Source: Welwitschia mirabilis (Eukaryota > Gnetophyta > Gnetopsida > Welwitschiales). From it: DNA of 33,211 nucleotides. Each line of letters starts with the position of its first letter. The first letter of the stretch is position 1. The notes under the pieces are model-generated. The model made no database searches, was not told the origin of the DNA, and saw nothing but the letters and a program-made list of their open reading frames with translations. The stretch spans positions 156,046,537-156,079,747 of the forward strand of contig JBOZIK010000001.1 in NCBI GenBank assembly GCA_051453625.1, in the 5' to 3' direction. Positions 1-10,607 of the stretch are shown here, in pieces. The position numbers and the translations under genes are program-made.

Positions 1-10
1 AAAACAAAAT

Positions 11-591
11 ATGGAGGTGGTGCCTTATGCATTTCTTGTTGGCAATTTGTCATATGTCATGGTCTGCACTTGGACCAAACATTGTCCATGTAATGGGAGT
101 TGTCAAAATACATGAGCAACCTCAATCGATCACATTCATAAATTATCAAATGGATCTTACACTACTTGGAAGGGCACATAGTACAATTCACTGCGCTTTG
201 GAGACTCATGTTTAGAATGTGTTGGTTTCACAAATGCTAATCTTGCTAGGTGTAGGAAACTAGTAAATCCACTACTAGTTATGTCTTCCTAGTTGTAGAT
301 GAAGCTATATGTCCCTCTGTAGTCTACTGTGTCATGAACACTACAGAAGCTAAGTACATTGCTTTGATAGAAACCACCAAAGGGATTATTTCGTAGAGAG
401 ACATATTTAAATGGTTCGATTTGAAACAAGCAAATACATAGTGTAATGCAATAGTCAAAGTGATACAATCTTGCAAAGAGTGCACCATGTAAGGACCAAA
501 TGTAGGCAAGAGATATATTTAAAAGATTGGCACCAACCACTAGTAGGCTGCATAACAAAGACATTTGTTGCAATCCAGCATGTCATCCGCA
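11..591 (+). pseudogene. Ty1/copia pol 3' end (RT tail and RNase H), degenerate
   Basis: Starts with MEVVPYAFLVGNLSYVMVCT, matching the copia block normally read as VPYASAVGSLMYAMVCTRPD. It goes on through an RNase H region with GDSCLECVGFTNANLA (usual GFxDADxA) and NTTEAKYIAL (usual TTEAEYIA). Several stops and frame changes break the reading, so it is a dead relic. It enters from the left edge of the window. Its last codons are split from its 3' non-coding part (2160-2254) by the LTR element at 597-2159. Confidence 0.75.
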
Positions 592-596
592 AATAG

Positions 597-894
597 TGTT
601 ACAAAAGTTAAGCCAGATCTTCCCCTTTTTATTATATTTCTTTTAATTGGCTTAAAAGGTCTTTACCCTCATAAAGCCTGTTTTTATGGAATTTGTGAGG
701 GTTGCAAAGTGAATCAATGTTAGCATTTTTTAGTGTTGAAAGCCTAAAATGAGTGTATAATAGGGAACCATAGATTGTGGAAGACATACAAGAGGCTTTT
801 TGCTATTCTACTAAAGAGTTTTGCATTGTTTGAGGTCTTAAACCTCATTAAATCTGCTTGCAGTTTTATTTCCTATTTTGCTCGTCGTTTTGCA
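597..894 (+). repeat. 5' LTR of the short element
   Basis: 298 bp, TG...CA ends, preceded by the AATAG target copy. By eye it aligns along its length with 1887-2159, with small indels. Confidence 0.78.
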
Positions 895-896
895 AC

Positions 897-908
897 TAGC
901 ATCAAAGC
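897..908 (+). other. Primer-binding site, tRNA-Met type, degraded
   Basis: TAGCATCAAAGC, two bases after the left LTR, differs in a few positions from the usual plant copia primer site TGGTATCAGAGC, complementary to the 3' end of initiator tRNA-Met. Confidence 0.65.
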
Positions 909-1875
909 TCTTGGTTGTGGATTGAAGCATTAGGTTTGTTGGGTGAGGGTTTACTTCTAAGACTTTGCCGATAGTCCCATGCTCTGGCGAGTGGAGCAAA
1001 GCAAAAGGAGACAACAAAGTGGAACACGTGAAGAGAGCTAGTGAAGGGAGTAAAGTTTGGTATGTTGTTTCACTGGCTTGTTGTGAGGTAGATCTCTGAT
1101 GAGGACAAGGCATTGACTTTTCTGAGTTTGTCGCCTAAATCACAAAATATACTTGTGGTGGTGCTCAGTAGCAATATTATGATTATGGTAAACTTTGACA
1201 AGACAATTAGTGTTGTTTTGTCCAAAAAGCTTCATCATTCAGCCAATATCGATGGTCCATCTATAAGTGAGGCTTTATCTGACAAGAGAAGTAGTAAGCA
1301 GGCTAAAAGGAAACCTCTAAGATGCTCTCGCGTTGTGAGGAACTTAGACACATGAAAAAGAACTCCCGAAGCTTAAGAAGGATGTGTTGCCTCATCCAGT
1401 TGTAGTAATCCTAAAACTTTAGGACAAGTTGGTCTTGTTTTGTAGAGGAAGACATTGTGCTTTGATCCTAATGGGCTAGGTATGATCTTTTTGTACCAAG
1501 ATCATAACCTGCAGGTAGTGGGAGTTCTTTGTGCATTTGCTAGTGTTTGTTCTACCTAGTGCACGTCTTGTTATTGCTAACAAGTTCAAGACTACATGTT
1601 TGGACATTTTTGAAGGTTGTACCTATTAGTTCTGTTTTGGTGCTATCTTTTGTCTATTTGGCTTGAGAAGGCCTAGTCCTAGTTGGATGCCTTTGTGTAA
1701 GAATGTTTGTCAGAAGGGGATGCACATCCTTGTTGCTTCTTTTGCATGTTTGGCTATTCTTGTTTGCTCTAGTCAATAATGAATGGGTTGTGTTGAACAG
1801 TGATGTTTTTGTCCATCATTTTGTTATTTGTCCATGCTATTCTTGTTTATTTTAAGACTATTCAATTTTTTCTTC

Positions 1876-1886
1876 AAGTGGGAGAA
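1876..1886 (+). other. Polypurine tract of the short element
   Basis: AAGTGGGAGAA directly abuts the TGTTAGAA start of the right LTR, the standard arrangement for plus-strand priming in copia elements. Confidence 0.75.
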
Positions 1887-2159
1887 TGTTAGAAAAGTGA
1901 AGCCAAATATTCCTCCTTTTATTATGTTCCTTTTAATTGGCTTAAAGGGCAGTTACCCTTATAAAGCTGTAAAACATTATTTTTATTGAATTTATATGGG
2001 TTTGGAATTGAGTCAATGTTAAGGCTTTTTAAGGTTTGGAGCATGGTTTGGAAAGATATACAAGAGGCTTTTCGTTGTTCTAATAATTGTTTGAGGTCTT
2101 GAACCTCGCTAAATCTACCTGACATTTTCTTTGCTACTTTTGCTTGTTGTTTCCTAACA
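1887..2159 (+). repeat. 3' LTR of the short element
   Basis: 273 bp, begins TGTTAGAAAAGTGAAGCC and ends CCTAACA, followed by the second AATAG target copy. Confidence 0.78.
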
Positions 2160-2645
2160 AATAGAGCATGGGGATTTCAAATGCATCTTCTAGTTGGAGC
2201 CTACAATCGGAGTTTTAAAGACTAAATTTGTCTTCAAGTGGGACTGTGGGAGAACGTTATTATGTAAAACCAAAGTTATTATTTTCTTTGTAACATTGTG
2301 TTTTAACATCGACCCTATCATCTAATTATCAAAGTTGGCCACGTTATAAAGTACCTTGGACATATTTCTATTTTTAGTTAACAAGGTTATGCTAACTTGT
2401 AACAAAGGAGAAACCTAGGAGATTATAGAGAATTCTATCCTAACTCTATTTATACTCCCTCATCCCTTTGAAGATATAGTGCCCAGTTTAGTAGTTGTAT
2501 TCTATAAAGCTTGATTAATAAAGCTATGTAATGTCGTCCCATGATTGTAGGCTAGAAGGGGCCAAACCACCTAGATCTTTTGGTGCTCCTTTTTTTCTTA
2601 TTGCTTCCTTATTGTGTTTGCAGTTGTTTTCATGCTAGTCTTACA
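2160..2645 (+). repeat. 3' non-coding tail, polypurine tract and 3' LTR of the host copia element
   Basis: Sequence 2165-2254 continues the copia relic of 11-591 beyond the nested insertion and ends in two purine tracts (CAAGTGGGA and GTGGGAGAA). The LTR appears to start at 2255 (CGTTATTATG, an expected TG mutated to CG). It has a TATA-like TCTATTTATACTCC at 2445-2458 and an AATAAA signal at 2517-2522. Its right end is uncertain, near 2631-2645. Confidence 0.6.
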
Positions 2646-2879
2646 TAGAAACTCTATGGGCTTCCTAAAGGTGATTCTAATTATAGACTTGCTCCCTCAT
2701 GCATATTTCATTATCATACAATAAGAATTTGTGCGTGTACTTAACAAAGAGGGAATGTGTATATGCCTATTGCATGCCTCTAGAGAACCTTCCTGCCTTC
2801 ATAACTCTTCTAAAAGTAAACTGATTTCCACTTCATTGTCCAAGGAACTAAAATTCACCCACATGTAGCATAACACATC
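2646..2879. other. Unassigned sequence
   Basis: Between the copia LTR and the minus-strand gag relic I see no coding, RNA or repeat signature. Confidence 0.4.
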
Positions 2880-4270
2880 TACTACCTTATTTTTCTTCCT
2901 AGGGCATAGTAGCAACGCCATGTTATAATTTGACAATCACTTCGCCTAGCCTCATATTTAGGAAGAGTGTTATGCACAAGAACGATAGCACACAATCATC
3001 CCTCTTATGTTGGAACCTCTTCACAAGCACACAACACCTTCACATTCATAAGGCATGTGCCACCACTAACACCTTCGAATCATGGCTAAGACAATCCTCT
3101 TTCGTCTCAGTAAGAGTGCCATCCACAAAAACTATAGTACATAGTAGTCCATCTTGAGTTGCAAGTTCTAATTTATATCTTGCATTTTACTTTCTTAAAG
3201 AAATAGTTTGTTCATCTAACCTGTCATAAGTTTCATGAATATCATCATCGTCTAACTCAAGAGTTTCAACACATAAATTCCATTTGGTCCTGTTGTGGGA
3301 GAACCGTGAAACATGTTCATTATCACTATTTTCTCTGTGGAAGGCCTTTAAACATGCATTATCATTATCACTACCTCAACTCTCAAGAAACCTTCAAGAT
3401 TTTCTTAACTTTGGACTTACCTTTCTCTTCTTTCTAGTGTTTGCACCTTAATCCATAGTATCTCCAAATTCTTGGCATTTATAGCATTGTACTCTTGAGG
3501 GATTCTTTGACTTCTACATATAAGATGCTGTTTTGACATTATTGTTCCTTTTGGCATTCCTGGAACATTCATTTTTCTTCAAGAACTACTCAAAGTTTCG
3601 TGCAAGACCACATCTCCATCTCCTTCGTCAGATTTTGTTTCCTCCTCTTAATCAGCAGTTGAAGCTTTGAATGCTACACTTTCTTCCTAAGCTTATCATC
3701 AACACAAACTATTGCTTTGTAAGCTATCCAGCAACCATTTAATATTTCAAGCTTGATCTGGTGTATATACCGGATTTCTTTCATAGATGTGATCTTTGGT
3801 TTAAAGATCTCTAGAAGGCTTCTAAGAATTTTTCTCACATCTTCATTCCCAGAGAAGGATTCACCCAAGCCCAACATGCTAGCAAACCAAGTCATTTATC
3901 TTTGAAGTGTATTCAAATATTGTCTTATGCTCTTCCATTCTTATATCTTCAAACTTGGTTACAAGCATTTGCAACTTTGTGTTCTTCATAACTAAGGTTC
4001 CTTCGTGTGTGATTTCAAGTGCATCCCAAATTACTTCAGCTATGTTACAATTAGAACTCTATTGTACTCTTCAAGACATAATGTAGATATAAGTGCATTC
4101 ATAGCTTTGGCATTAGTTAGTGCCAATTTCTTATGAGCATCTGTCCAAGAAGATGTGTCTAGAGGCATTGTTGGAATTTTTTGGATCCATCAAAGGAGCA
4201 TAACCTGTTTCCGCAATAAACCAAACATCTAAGGAGTGCATAAAAATTGACTTTTTTTGTTTCAAATATG
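2880..4270 (-). pseudogene. Ty1/copia gag (UBN2 type), degenerate
   Basis: Minus-strand reading gives blocks typical of the UBN2 gag family: IWDALEITHEGT, then MLVTKFEDIRMEE, then SGNEDVRKILRSLLEIFKPK, in the order and spacing expected (VWxxLxxxYEG... VRKILRSLPxxWxPK). The longest open stretch is 3674-3895. To the left, ELDDDDIHETYDRL resembles the acidic linker after gag in plant copia polyproteins. Stops and frame shifts are frequent. No protease or pol follows to the left, so the element is truncated. Confidence 0.72.
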
Positions 4271-4385
4271 AATAAGTAGAATCAGAAAAGCAAGGGGTTT
4301 GGGAGTTAGACTAGCTATCCTAAATTGATCCCATCTTTTGGTTAACTTGCTCTAAGTAGTTACACCCAAAAAATGAGAAAACTTT

Positions 4386-4398
4386 GCTCTAACACCAA
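4386..4398 (-). other. Primer-binding site of the gag relic
   Basis: On the minus strand TTGGTGTTAGAGC, close to TGGTATCAGAGC, stands just downstream of the LTR at 4400-4601 and upstream of gag. Confidence 0.68.
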
Positions 4399-4399
4399 T

Positions 4400-4601
4400 T
4401 GGTAAGAACAACTCTATGAAACAACAAAATAGAGTAGCAGCAAACAAAAGACACACAAATGTGGTTTGGGCCCTTTGCAACATATGTTGATAGAAGAGTG
4501 CAATGCTCTTGAATGTCAAATGCAAATTCATAACATTCATAGTCATCATATTTGGTATATTTATAATTTTTATAGACACCATTATTTTGACTATGGTAAC
4601 A
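4400..4601 (-). repeat. 5' LTR of the gag relic
   Basis: Bounded by TGTTACC and ...TTACCA on the minus strand. It contains a TATA-like run (TATAAAAATTATAAATATACC region, about 4555-4577) and is followed by the primer site. About 202 bp, a normal size for a copia LTR. No second LTR was found. Confidence 0.6.
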
Positions 4602-6011
4602 TATCAGTTGTTGTTTAATGAATGATAATAGATATTGAAAAATCTATGAAAATCTAAAAATTTCTCATATTTTCATATTTCTTAGACCTCTTTCTTCCAC
4701 ACAATTCCAGCTTGCAATTCTGCCTATCCCCACAATTCAAATCTTCAAAATGAAAACATGATTCCATGTGTCGATTCACATTTTGAAAGTCCGCTACAGA
4801 ACCCAAGACAATTATGCCACACAGTTTCAGTTTTCAATAATCTCCTTCCTCTTTGCCATATAATTTCTGATGTTGGCATGCCAGCCAATACCAACACTGC
4901 AGGATTCTCCTCAAAGAGCTTTTAATCATGCTGTGGAACATCCAACAAAGATAGAAAAGCAGAAGTACCATATCTTCAGCTGGTCATCCCAATATTGCAC
5001 CTAGACACATAAGCAACATCCAGCATGTATTCCACTCCATGATTGAAGAAATTTGTGACGCACATTCAACGATGTGCTCGTTTATGGGTATATTTTAATT
5101 TGTTAGTAAACTATTTGATTATGGCAGAACATTGCCATAGACCAAATAAATTGTAAAGAAATTGGTTAAGTAAGCAACACCTTCATGCCATTAAAAAGGT
5201 GTCTAGAAAAAGTTGTCATTATACATACAGTTTGGAGATTCCAGGGGACAAACTACATGTCACTTATTGAAAAGTGCAACATAGGAACGAACACATGATG
5301 AGGCGATTACAAAGAAGGAAACACAAAGCATCCAAGCCACAAAAGAAGACACTAGCAAAGACAAGAGCTATCTGAGGCAGTAAACAAGGATGGTATTATC
5401 TTTCAATTAGCAAGCATTGTTAGCATCAGCAACTTGCTATGAAAGTGTGCAGAATGAGATACTTAGGATCACTTGACTACCTCTAGGAACAAAGAAGAAA
5501 TGTCCGTTTGTGTGTTGTCAGTAATGGTCATGGACACTGAAATCAAAAACAAGTTTGTCTAAGCACTTAAACAAGACAAGGATAGAATTTCCGAAAAACA
5601 GAAGGTTGTTTTAACAAAATGTCTGACAGACTTACATAAAAATCAATCCTCTAGAAAGAAATTGCACACAAGACATAACCAAATTTTATTCAACGCATGC
5701 TGAGACACTGATGGTTGAAAAATGATTCATCAGGCCATCAAAATCTCATTTCTGCACCCATTGACTGATATCATAGACTGCTTGGTGACAAACATAATTC
5801 CATGTTTACATCTTATTTGTAACATTCAATTGTGTTATTATCTATACAATAATTCAGTGTTAAATACTAAATACATCTGATAACAGAATAGCATATCTTT
5901 ATTGAATACCAAATACTTAATGGGTGTAAAATATACAGAGACAGAGAGATTCTCTTTTCTACTTTTAGAGTTCATGATGAAGTAATAATGGCACTGGAAA
6001 AATTCACTAAA
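4602..6011. other. 1.4 kb without a recognisable gene
   Basis: AT-rich sequence with no long ORF, no tRNA and no transposon terminus I can identify. If the acyltransferase continues by splicing at 6048, this would be intron; I searched it for EF-hand exons and saw none. Confidence 0.5.
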
Positions 6012-6143
6012 TCATATGAAAATAGAAGGTTTAAAGTTTTCTGCTACCAGGCCCATCTCTGATGCCCTGTTCACAAGCAGGAGATCACCATATGAATATT
6101 GTGTCTGTACAACATTCAACGCCTTTGACATCTCATTTCTGAC
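6012..6143 (-). CDS. LPEAT2: LPEAT2/LPCAT-type acyltransferase, exon ending in TGA or continuing by splicing
   Basis: The acceptor TTTCACAG is followed by GTCAGAAATGAG, in phase 0 with the exon 18.1 kb upstream. The peptide VRNEMSKALNVVQTQYSYGD matches the family block that follows VEYLP (KVRNxMAxALGxP...YED in animal LPCATs). Two endings are possible. Read straight through, 43 codons end at TGA (6014-6012). Alternatively a donor CTG|GTAGCA gives a 32-codon exon, 6048-6143, ending ...RASEMGL. Related plant enzymes continue after this point into an EF-hand domain, so the spliced form is my preferred reading and the TGA would then lie in an intron. I found no EF-hand exon in 1-6011. Exon identity is firm; its 3' border is not. 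Confidence 0.82.
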   Translation of the reverse strand, partial: VRNEMSKALNVVQTQYSYGDLLLVNRASEMGLVAENFKPSIFI

Positions 6144-6484
6144 CTGTGAAACGCGAATTACGTGAGGGAGTAAACTATCAAGTAACATTCGCAATGAGTT
6201 AGAAAACAAGAGATTAGAGATGTTAAAATCACAACTATTCATGTATCTATAGATTAGAAAACACTATGTAAGAGATGTCCAATCTGAACAATTTATAGTC
6301 TACTGATTATAAATAAACGTTTTTAATTCACTTCCAGAATGCATGGTGACATTCTTGACATCAACAAGCCTGTCAATTTCACAAGATTATAAATTAAGAC
6401 CTTTAATGATTCAATATTTCTGATATCTTTCCCTCCCATATCTATATGAACTCCACTTAGAAAACTTTAAATCATTGTTCAGGA

Positions 6485-6913
6485 TGACAATTTTATCTAC
6501 ATGCAAAGCAATTAAAGAAAGCAACAAGAAAACACAGAGACACAACGATTTACGTGGAAAACCCCAATAAGGGGAAAGACAATGGGAAAGCAATACAGAC
6601 CTCTATTATTTCTTCAAAGATTACAAGCCAATAGGCTTCCGGCAAGAATGTCTCACAGAACTCTATCAACTCTATCTCACAAACAACCCTCACAACACCA
6701 TTAAATATGCCAAGGGTTACAATCAATTAGGGCTACAAGCCAAAACCCTAAAGAGGATATCATCCCTCTCTTGACACATGTCCCATCTCTACCTAATGCC
6801 CCCAAGGATGGTTTTAAATCAGAAACCTCCTTTTACAATCTTAAAATGGGGCCAACGTAAAACATAACATTAGGGACGTTACAATATAATAAACTAGGCT
6901 TCACATATTAACA
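6485..6913 (-). repeat. 3' LTR of the copia element
   Basis: Matches 12525-12979 over most of its length, including GATTTACGTGGAAAACCCC, TCACAGAACTCTATCAACTC and GGGGCCAACGTAAA. Minus-strand start TGTTAATATGTGAAGCC at 6913. The terminal 25 bases at the left end are diverged, so 6485 is approximate. Confidence 0.82.
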
Positions 6914-6924
6914 TTCTCCCATTT
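6914..6924 (-). other. Polypurine tract
   Basis: On the minus strand AAATGGGAGAA abuts the TGTTAATATG start of the 3' LTR. Confidence 0.78.
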
Positions 6925-6929
6925 AAAGA

Positions 6930-7473
6930 CAAATTTAGCACATCATCAAGTGCAACCCTATAGATGCACTGCTTTCCAAGCTTGCTCAGATCACGTGTCC
7001 AGGTGTATGCCATGACAGCACCGCTAATGTTTATCTACAGTAATAGCCTTGGTTAAGAAACCTACAAGATTCACCTGTGTGCGGATTTTGTGAACATCCA
7101 GTTGCTTCTCCTCCAATGCTTCCCTAATAAATTGGTACCTCACATCAGTGTGCTTCGTCCGAGTATGGTAAGCAGCATTCTTTGTCAAGTAAATGTCACT
7201 TTGACTAGCGCAATAAATCACATATTATTGTTGTTTCAATTCAAACCAGTCTAGCAAACGTCTTAGCCGAATCATTTCTTTGGTTGCCTCTGTCATAGCT
7301 ATGTACTCTGCTTCCATAGTTGACAAAGCCATGTTTCTTTGCAAACGAGAGATCTAGCTAATAAGACCACCTCCCATCAAGAAAACATAACCAGAAATGG
7401 ATTTTCTTATATCTTTACACTGAGTATAACTAGCATCCATATAACTAACAGCATCTAATCCAGTATGTCCAAA
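6930..7473 (-). pseudogene. Copia RNase H domain, degenerate
   Basis: Minus-strand blocks in order: SYMDASYTQCKDIRKSISGY (first catalytic Asp present), ALSTMEAEYIAMTEATKEMI (catalytic Glu present), and YCASQSDIYLTKNAAYHTRT, where the usual YCDSQSA third catalytic Asp is Ala. The end reads HTDVRYQFIREALEE and continues to the usual C-terminal TKAI block. An internal stop separates the parts. The domain is cut from the RT by the MITE at 7482-7937. Confidence 0.82.
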
Positions 7474-7481
7474 ACTCAGGC

Positions 7482-7937
7482 CAATGAGTAACATGTCAGC
7501 AAATTAAAATGTCAGCAAACTCAAAAAGTCATGTCAAGGAGACATGTCGCCATTGTGTCAGCAATATGTCAAGCAGAATGTCGACAATTGTTTTTCACAA
7601 AAAAATGCAAAGCTTTTTAGTTTTATGAGATGTGCAATCAATCAATGCTCTATTGGGGAAAATGGATTTTTCATGGGAAAATCGTGAATTTTCCCTTCCT
7701 TGTTTCTCACTGTTCACTGGTCTGTTACGTAGAAAATGGTTTTTTTGCGCCAGAAAATGGGTTTTAACAGTAATTGTGTGAGACATTTTAAAACGTCAGT
7801 AATATTTTGGTGACATTTTCCAAAAAGTCAGCACTGCTGAGATGTCACCGACTTTTTCGAAATGTCAGCTGAAAATGTTGATCGACTTTGAGACATTTTG
7901 GAAATGAAGGTGACATGTCGCCCTATTTTGCTCACTG
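7482..7937. mobile_element. hAT-like MITE inserted in the copia RNase H
   Basis: Imperfect terminal inverted repeats CAATGAGTAA and TTGCTCACTG (8 of 10 pair), of the CARTG type seen in hAT elements. Flanking 8-bp repeats ACTCAGGC (7474-7481) and ACTCAGGT (7938-7945) agree at seven of eight positions, the duplication length expected for hAT. It is 456 bp with no coding capacity, rich in GTCAGCA and ATGTCGCC-like motifs near both ends. It interrupts the copia reading between CYLS and the HTGLDAV block. Confidence 0.75.
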
Positions 7938-7945
7938 ACTCAGGT

Positions 7946-9480
7946 AACAATTCTGTGTACCTTTCAGATAGCGCAAGATCCATTTTACAACTTCCCAATG
8001 CTTTGGGTCAGGGTTGCTCATCAAACGTGAGACAGCTCCCATTGCATATGAAATATTCGGTCTTGTGCAGACCATAGCATACATCAAGCTTCCAANNNNN
8101 NNNNNNNNNNNNNNNNNNNNNNNNNNNNNNNNNNNNNNNNNNNNNNNNNNNNNNNNNNNNNNNNNNNNNNNNNNNNNNNNNNNNNNNNNNNNNNNGGTTA
8201 CTCATGAAATGTGAGACAGCTCCTACTATATATAAAATATCTAGTCTTGTGCAAACCATAGCATACATCAAACTTCCAACAACTGAAGCATAAAGAACCA
8301 CTTCCATTCTCTCCGATCCTCTCTATTTTTGGGCAATCCCCCAGAAACAATTGAAAGTGACTCGCTAACGATGTTCCAATAGATTTACAGTTAGCTATGT
8401 TAAAACACTTAAATACTTTACCAATGTAATCACATTACTAAGCCACAGTTTTCCACATGATCTATCCCTGAAAATTTTCATTCCAAGGATTTGTTTTGGA
8501 GGCTCCAAGTCCTTGGTTGCAAAGCATTTTCCCATCTCCTTTTTCAGCCTCTTANNNNNNNNNNNNNNNNNNNNNNNNNNNNNNNNNNNNNNNNNNNNNN
8601 NNNNNNNNNNNNNNNNNNNNNNNNNNNNNNNNNNNNNNNNNNNNNNNNNNNNNNAAAGAATTTTCCCATCTCCTTTTTCAGCCTCTTAATTTCTTGTATA
8701 TCATTTCTAGCAACAAGCATATCATTAACATACAGCAACAAAATAACAATCTTACCAAAAGCCTGTCCACGAAGATAAATACAATGATCTACATCATTCC
8801 TTCTATACTGTTGTTCCTGTATGAAGCTATAAAATTTCTTATGTCATTGCCTTGGTGCTTGTTTCAGATTAGACAAACTTCTGTTCACACTACAGACCAA
8901 GTNNNNNNNNNNNNNNNCAAAATCTTTAAGCAATTTCATATAAATCTCTTCTTAAAGATCACCATACAGAAATGCAATCTTACTATCCAACTGTTCTAAT
9001 TCAAGATTCAAGACAACAACAATAGACAAAATAACATGAAAAGAAGAATGCTTCACCACTGGAGGAAAAATTTTAGTAAAATCAATACCGTTCTTTTCCA
9101 TTTGCCTCTTCCTTTATCCTGAGGACCAATCTATTGGACAAGGGACATTTCCTAGCTCGCAAGAGAACCACATCCCATGTATCATTATGCCTTGAAGCAT
9201 CTCTGAGTTAGGCAAGGAAATAGCTTCCTGATATGTCTCAAGTTCTTTCTTATTTTTATACAAAATATAATGCAATGATGAAGGATACCTAACAGATGCT
9301 CTATTTAGACGAGTAGACCTTGTTACCCTATGTGCAAGAGTATGAGGCTCTTCTTTATCTTCACCTTCTGAAAGATTACGTTGCTACAGTTCAAGTGGAG
9401 TTTTTTCATCTCCATCATCCTCGTCATGAGGAGGATTACTTGTTTTACCGTCTTCATTTTGATCTAAAATTTTAAAAGTT
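7946..9480 (-). pseudogene. Copia reverse transcriptase, degenerate and gap-disrupted
   Basis: From 9480 leftwards the minus strand gives FTKIFPPVVKHSSF and LELEQLDSKIAFLYGDL (RT N-terminal part, usually EIFSPVVKHTSI and LDVKTAFLHGDL). Then IVILLLYVNDMLVARND follows, where the catalytic YVDD box reads YVND. Last comes VVLYASVVGSLMYAMVCTRL. N gaps at 8096-8195, 8555-8654 and 8903-8917 interrupt it. Both 100-base gaps are flanked by near-duplicate sequence, so the local assembly is doubtful. Confidence 0.82.
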
Positions 9481-9515
9481 CGTTGCAAAGTGCTAAAGTC
9501 AGGAACTCCCTCCTT

Positions 9516-10451
9516 CTAGTTCTCTTCTACTGACTTGTAAAATATTTGTTGCTCACAAAAGACCACATCATGTGATCTTATCACCTTCTTGTCCACTGGA
9601 TCCCACAACCTGTAACCAAGACTGTCTCCTTCATAACCCAGAAAGATGCACCGTTGTGCATGTCCATCCAATTTTCCTGTGTTCTGCTGATGCACATACG
9701 CTTCACAACCAAACAACTTCAAGTGAGAGAAAGACGGCTTCCTCCCACTCCACATGGACTCTGATATTCCTCCTTGAAGTGCTAAATGTGGTGACCTATT
9801 TATAAGATATGCAACTGTGTTGGCTGCTTTAGCCCAAGGATGTTTTGAAACTCCAGATTGTTGCAACAATGAACACAACCTTTCTAAAACAATCCCATTA
9901 TATCTTTCAGCTACTCCATTATTCCGAGATGTATATAGAGGTGTCTTTGTGTGGACAATTCCATTCTCTCTACAAAACAGCTCAAAGTCACGAGAGGTGT
10001 ATTCACCTCCATTATCTACCACCAAGTGTTTAATTTTATAGCTTGATTCATTTTCAACTCTAGCTTTAAATTATTTGAAAATATCAAAGACTATCTTTCG
10101 AGGGAATCAGAAATAGCCAAGTTTTTTGACTAAAGCCATCAGTGAAAGTAACAAAATACACTGCTCCGCCAAGGGACATCACTGTCATAGGCCCAACAAC
10201 ATCAGAATAAACCAAATCTGTCTAGTGCTTTTATTTTCAAAAACAAATCTCCTGAAGTTTACACATTTTGCTTTTGCAACAACACAATCCTTACAAAAAT
10301 CTAAAGAAACAAAGTAAAACTTTGGAACCAAGTTTTTAGAACTTAAAACTTTCATGTCTGTTTCACTGAGATGTTCAAGTCTCTTATGCCAAAGAGACAC
10401 ATCCTCATCACCAAGAACTGTAACATTGTACTTCACCACATTGGCATGCAA
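9516..10451 (-). pseudogene. Copia GAG-pre-integrase and integrase core, degenerate
   Basis: Minus-strand 10451-10185 carries the HHCC zinc-binding region: WHKRLEHLSE and FCKDCVVAKAK, with all four ligands in place. Frame changes follow around the first core Asp. The longest open block, 10025-9516 (169 codons), reads VVDNGGEYTSRDFELFCREN, then NNGVAERYNGIVLERL and AYLINRSPHLAL, so the second Asp and the Glu of the DDE set remain. It ends with the SHLKLFGCEAYVH and IFLGYEGDSLGYRLWDP conserved blocks. Confidence 0.87.
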
Positions 10452-10607
10452 AGTCTACAAGGTTCCTTCTTTTTGTCCTTGTGCCAACACTATGGCACCT
10501 TTCGTTACCTTCCAACCACCTGTGCCAAAGAAGACTGAAAAGCCAGTAGCATCTAACTGACTTGCTAAGATTAAATTTTTAGCGAGTTGAGGCACATGTC
10601 TAACATC

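Larger units (their letters stand above)
597..2159 (+). mobile_element. Complete short non-autonomous LTR retrotransposon with AATAG target duplication
   Basis: Two related direct repeats, 597-894 and 1887-2159, both begin TGTTA and end in CA. They share GTGAAGCC-type starts, ATTGGCTTAAA, and TTGTTTGAGGTCTT near the end. Immediately outside them lie identical 5-bp repeats, AATAG, at 592-596 and 2160-2164, the expected Ty1/copia target duplication. A tRNA-Met-like primer site follows the left LTR and a purine tract precedes the right LTR. The ~990-bp interior has no recognisable gag or pol; an 80-codon ORF (1113-1355) resembles nothing I know. It would need proteins in trans. It sits in the 3' end of an older copia element. 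Confidence 0.82.

Noticed and set aside
1113-1355. 80-codon ORF inside the short LTR element as a gag gene
   Set aside because: No gag motif or zinc knuckle; length is unremarkable for non-coding sequence.
9572-10560. Plus-strand ORFs of 60-77 codons over the integrase region
   Set aside because: They are antisense shadows of the minus-strand integrase and pre-integrase blocks.
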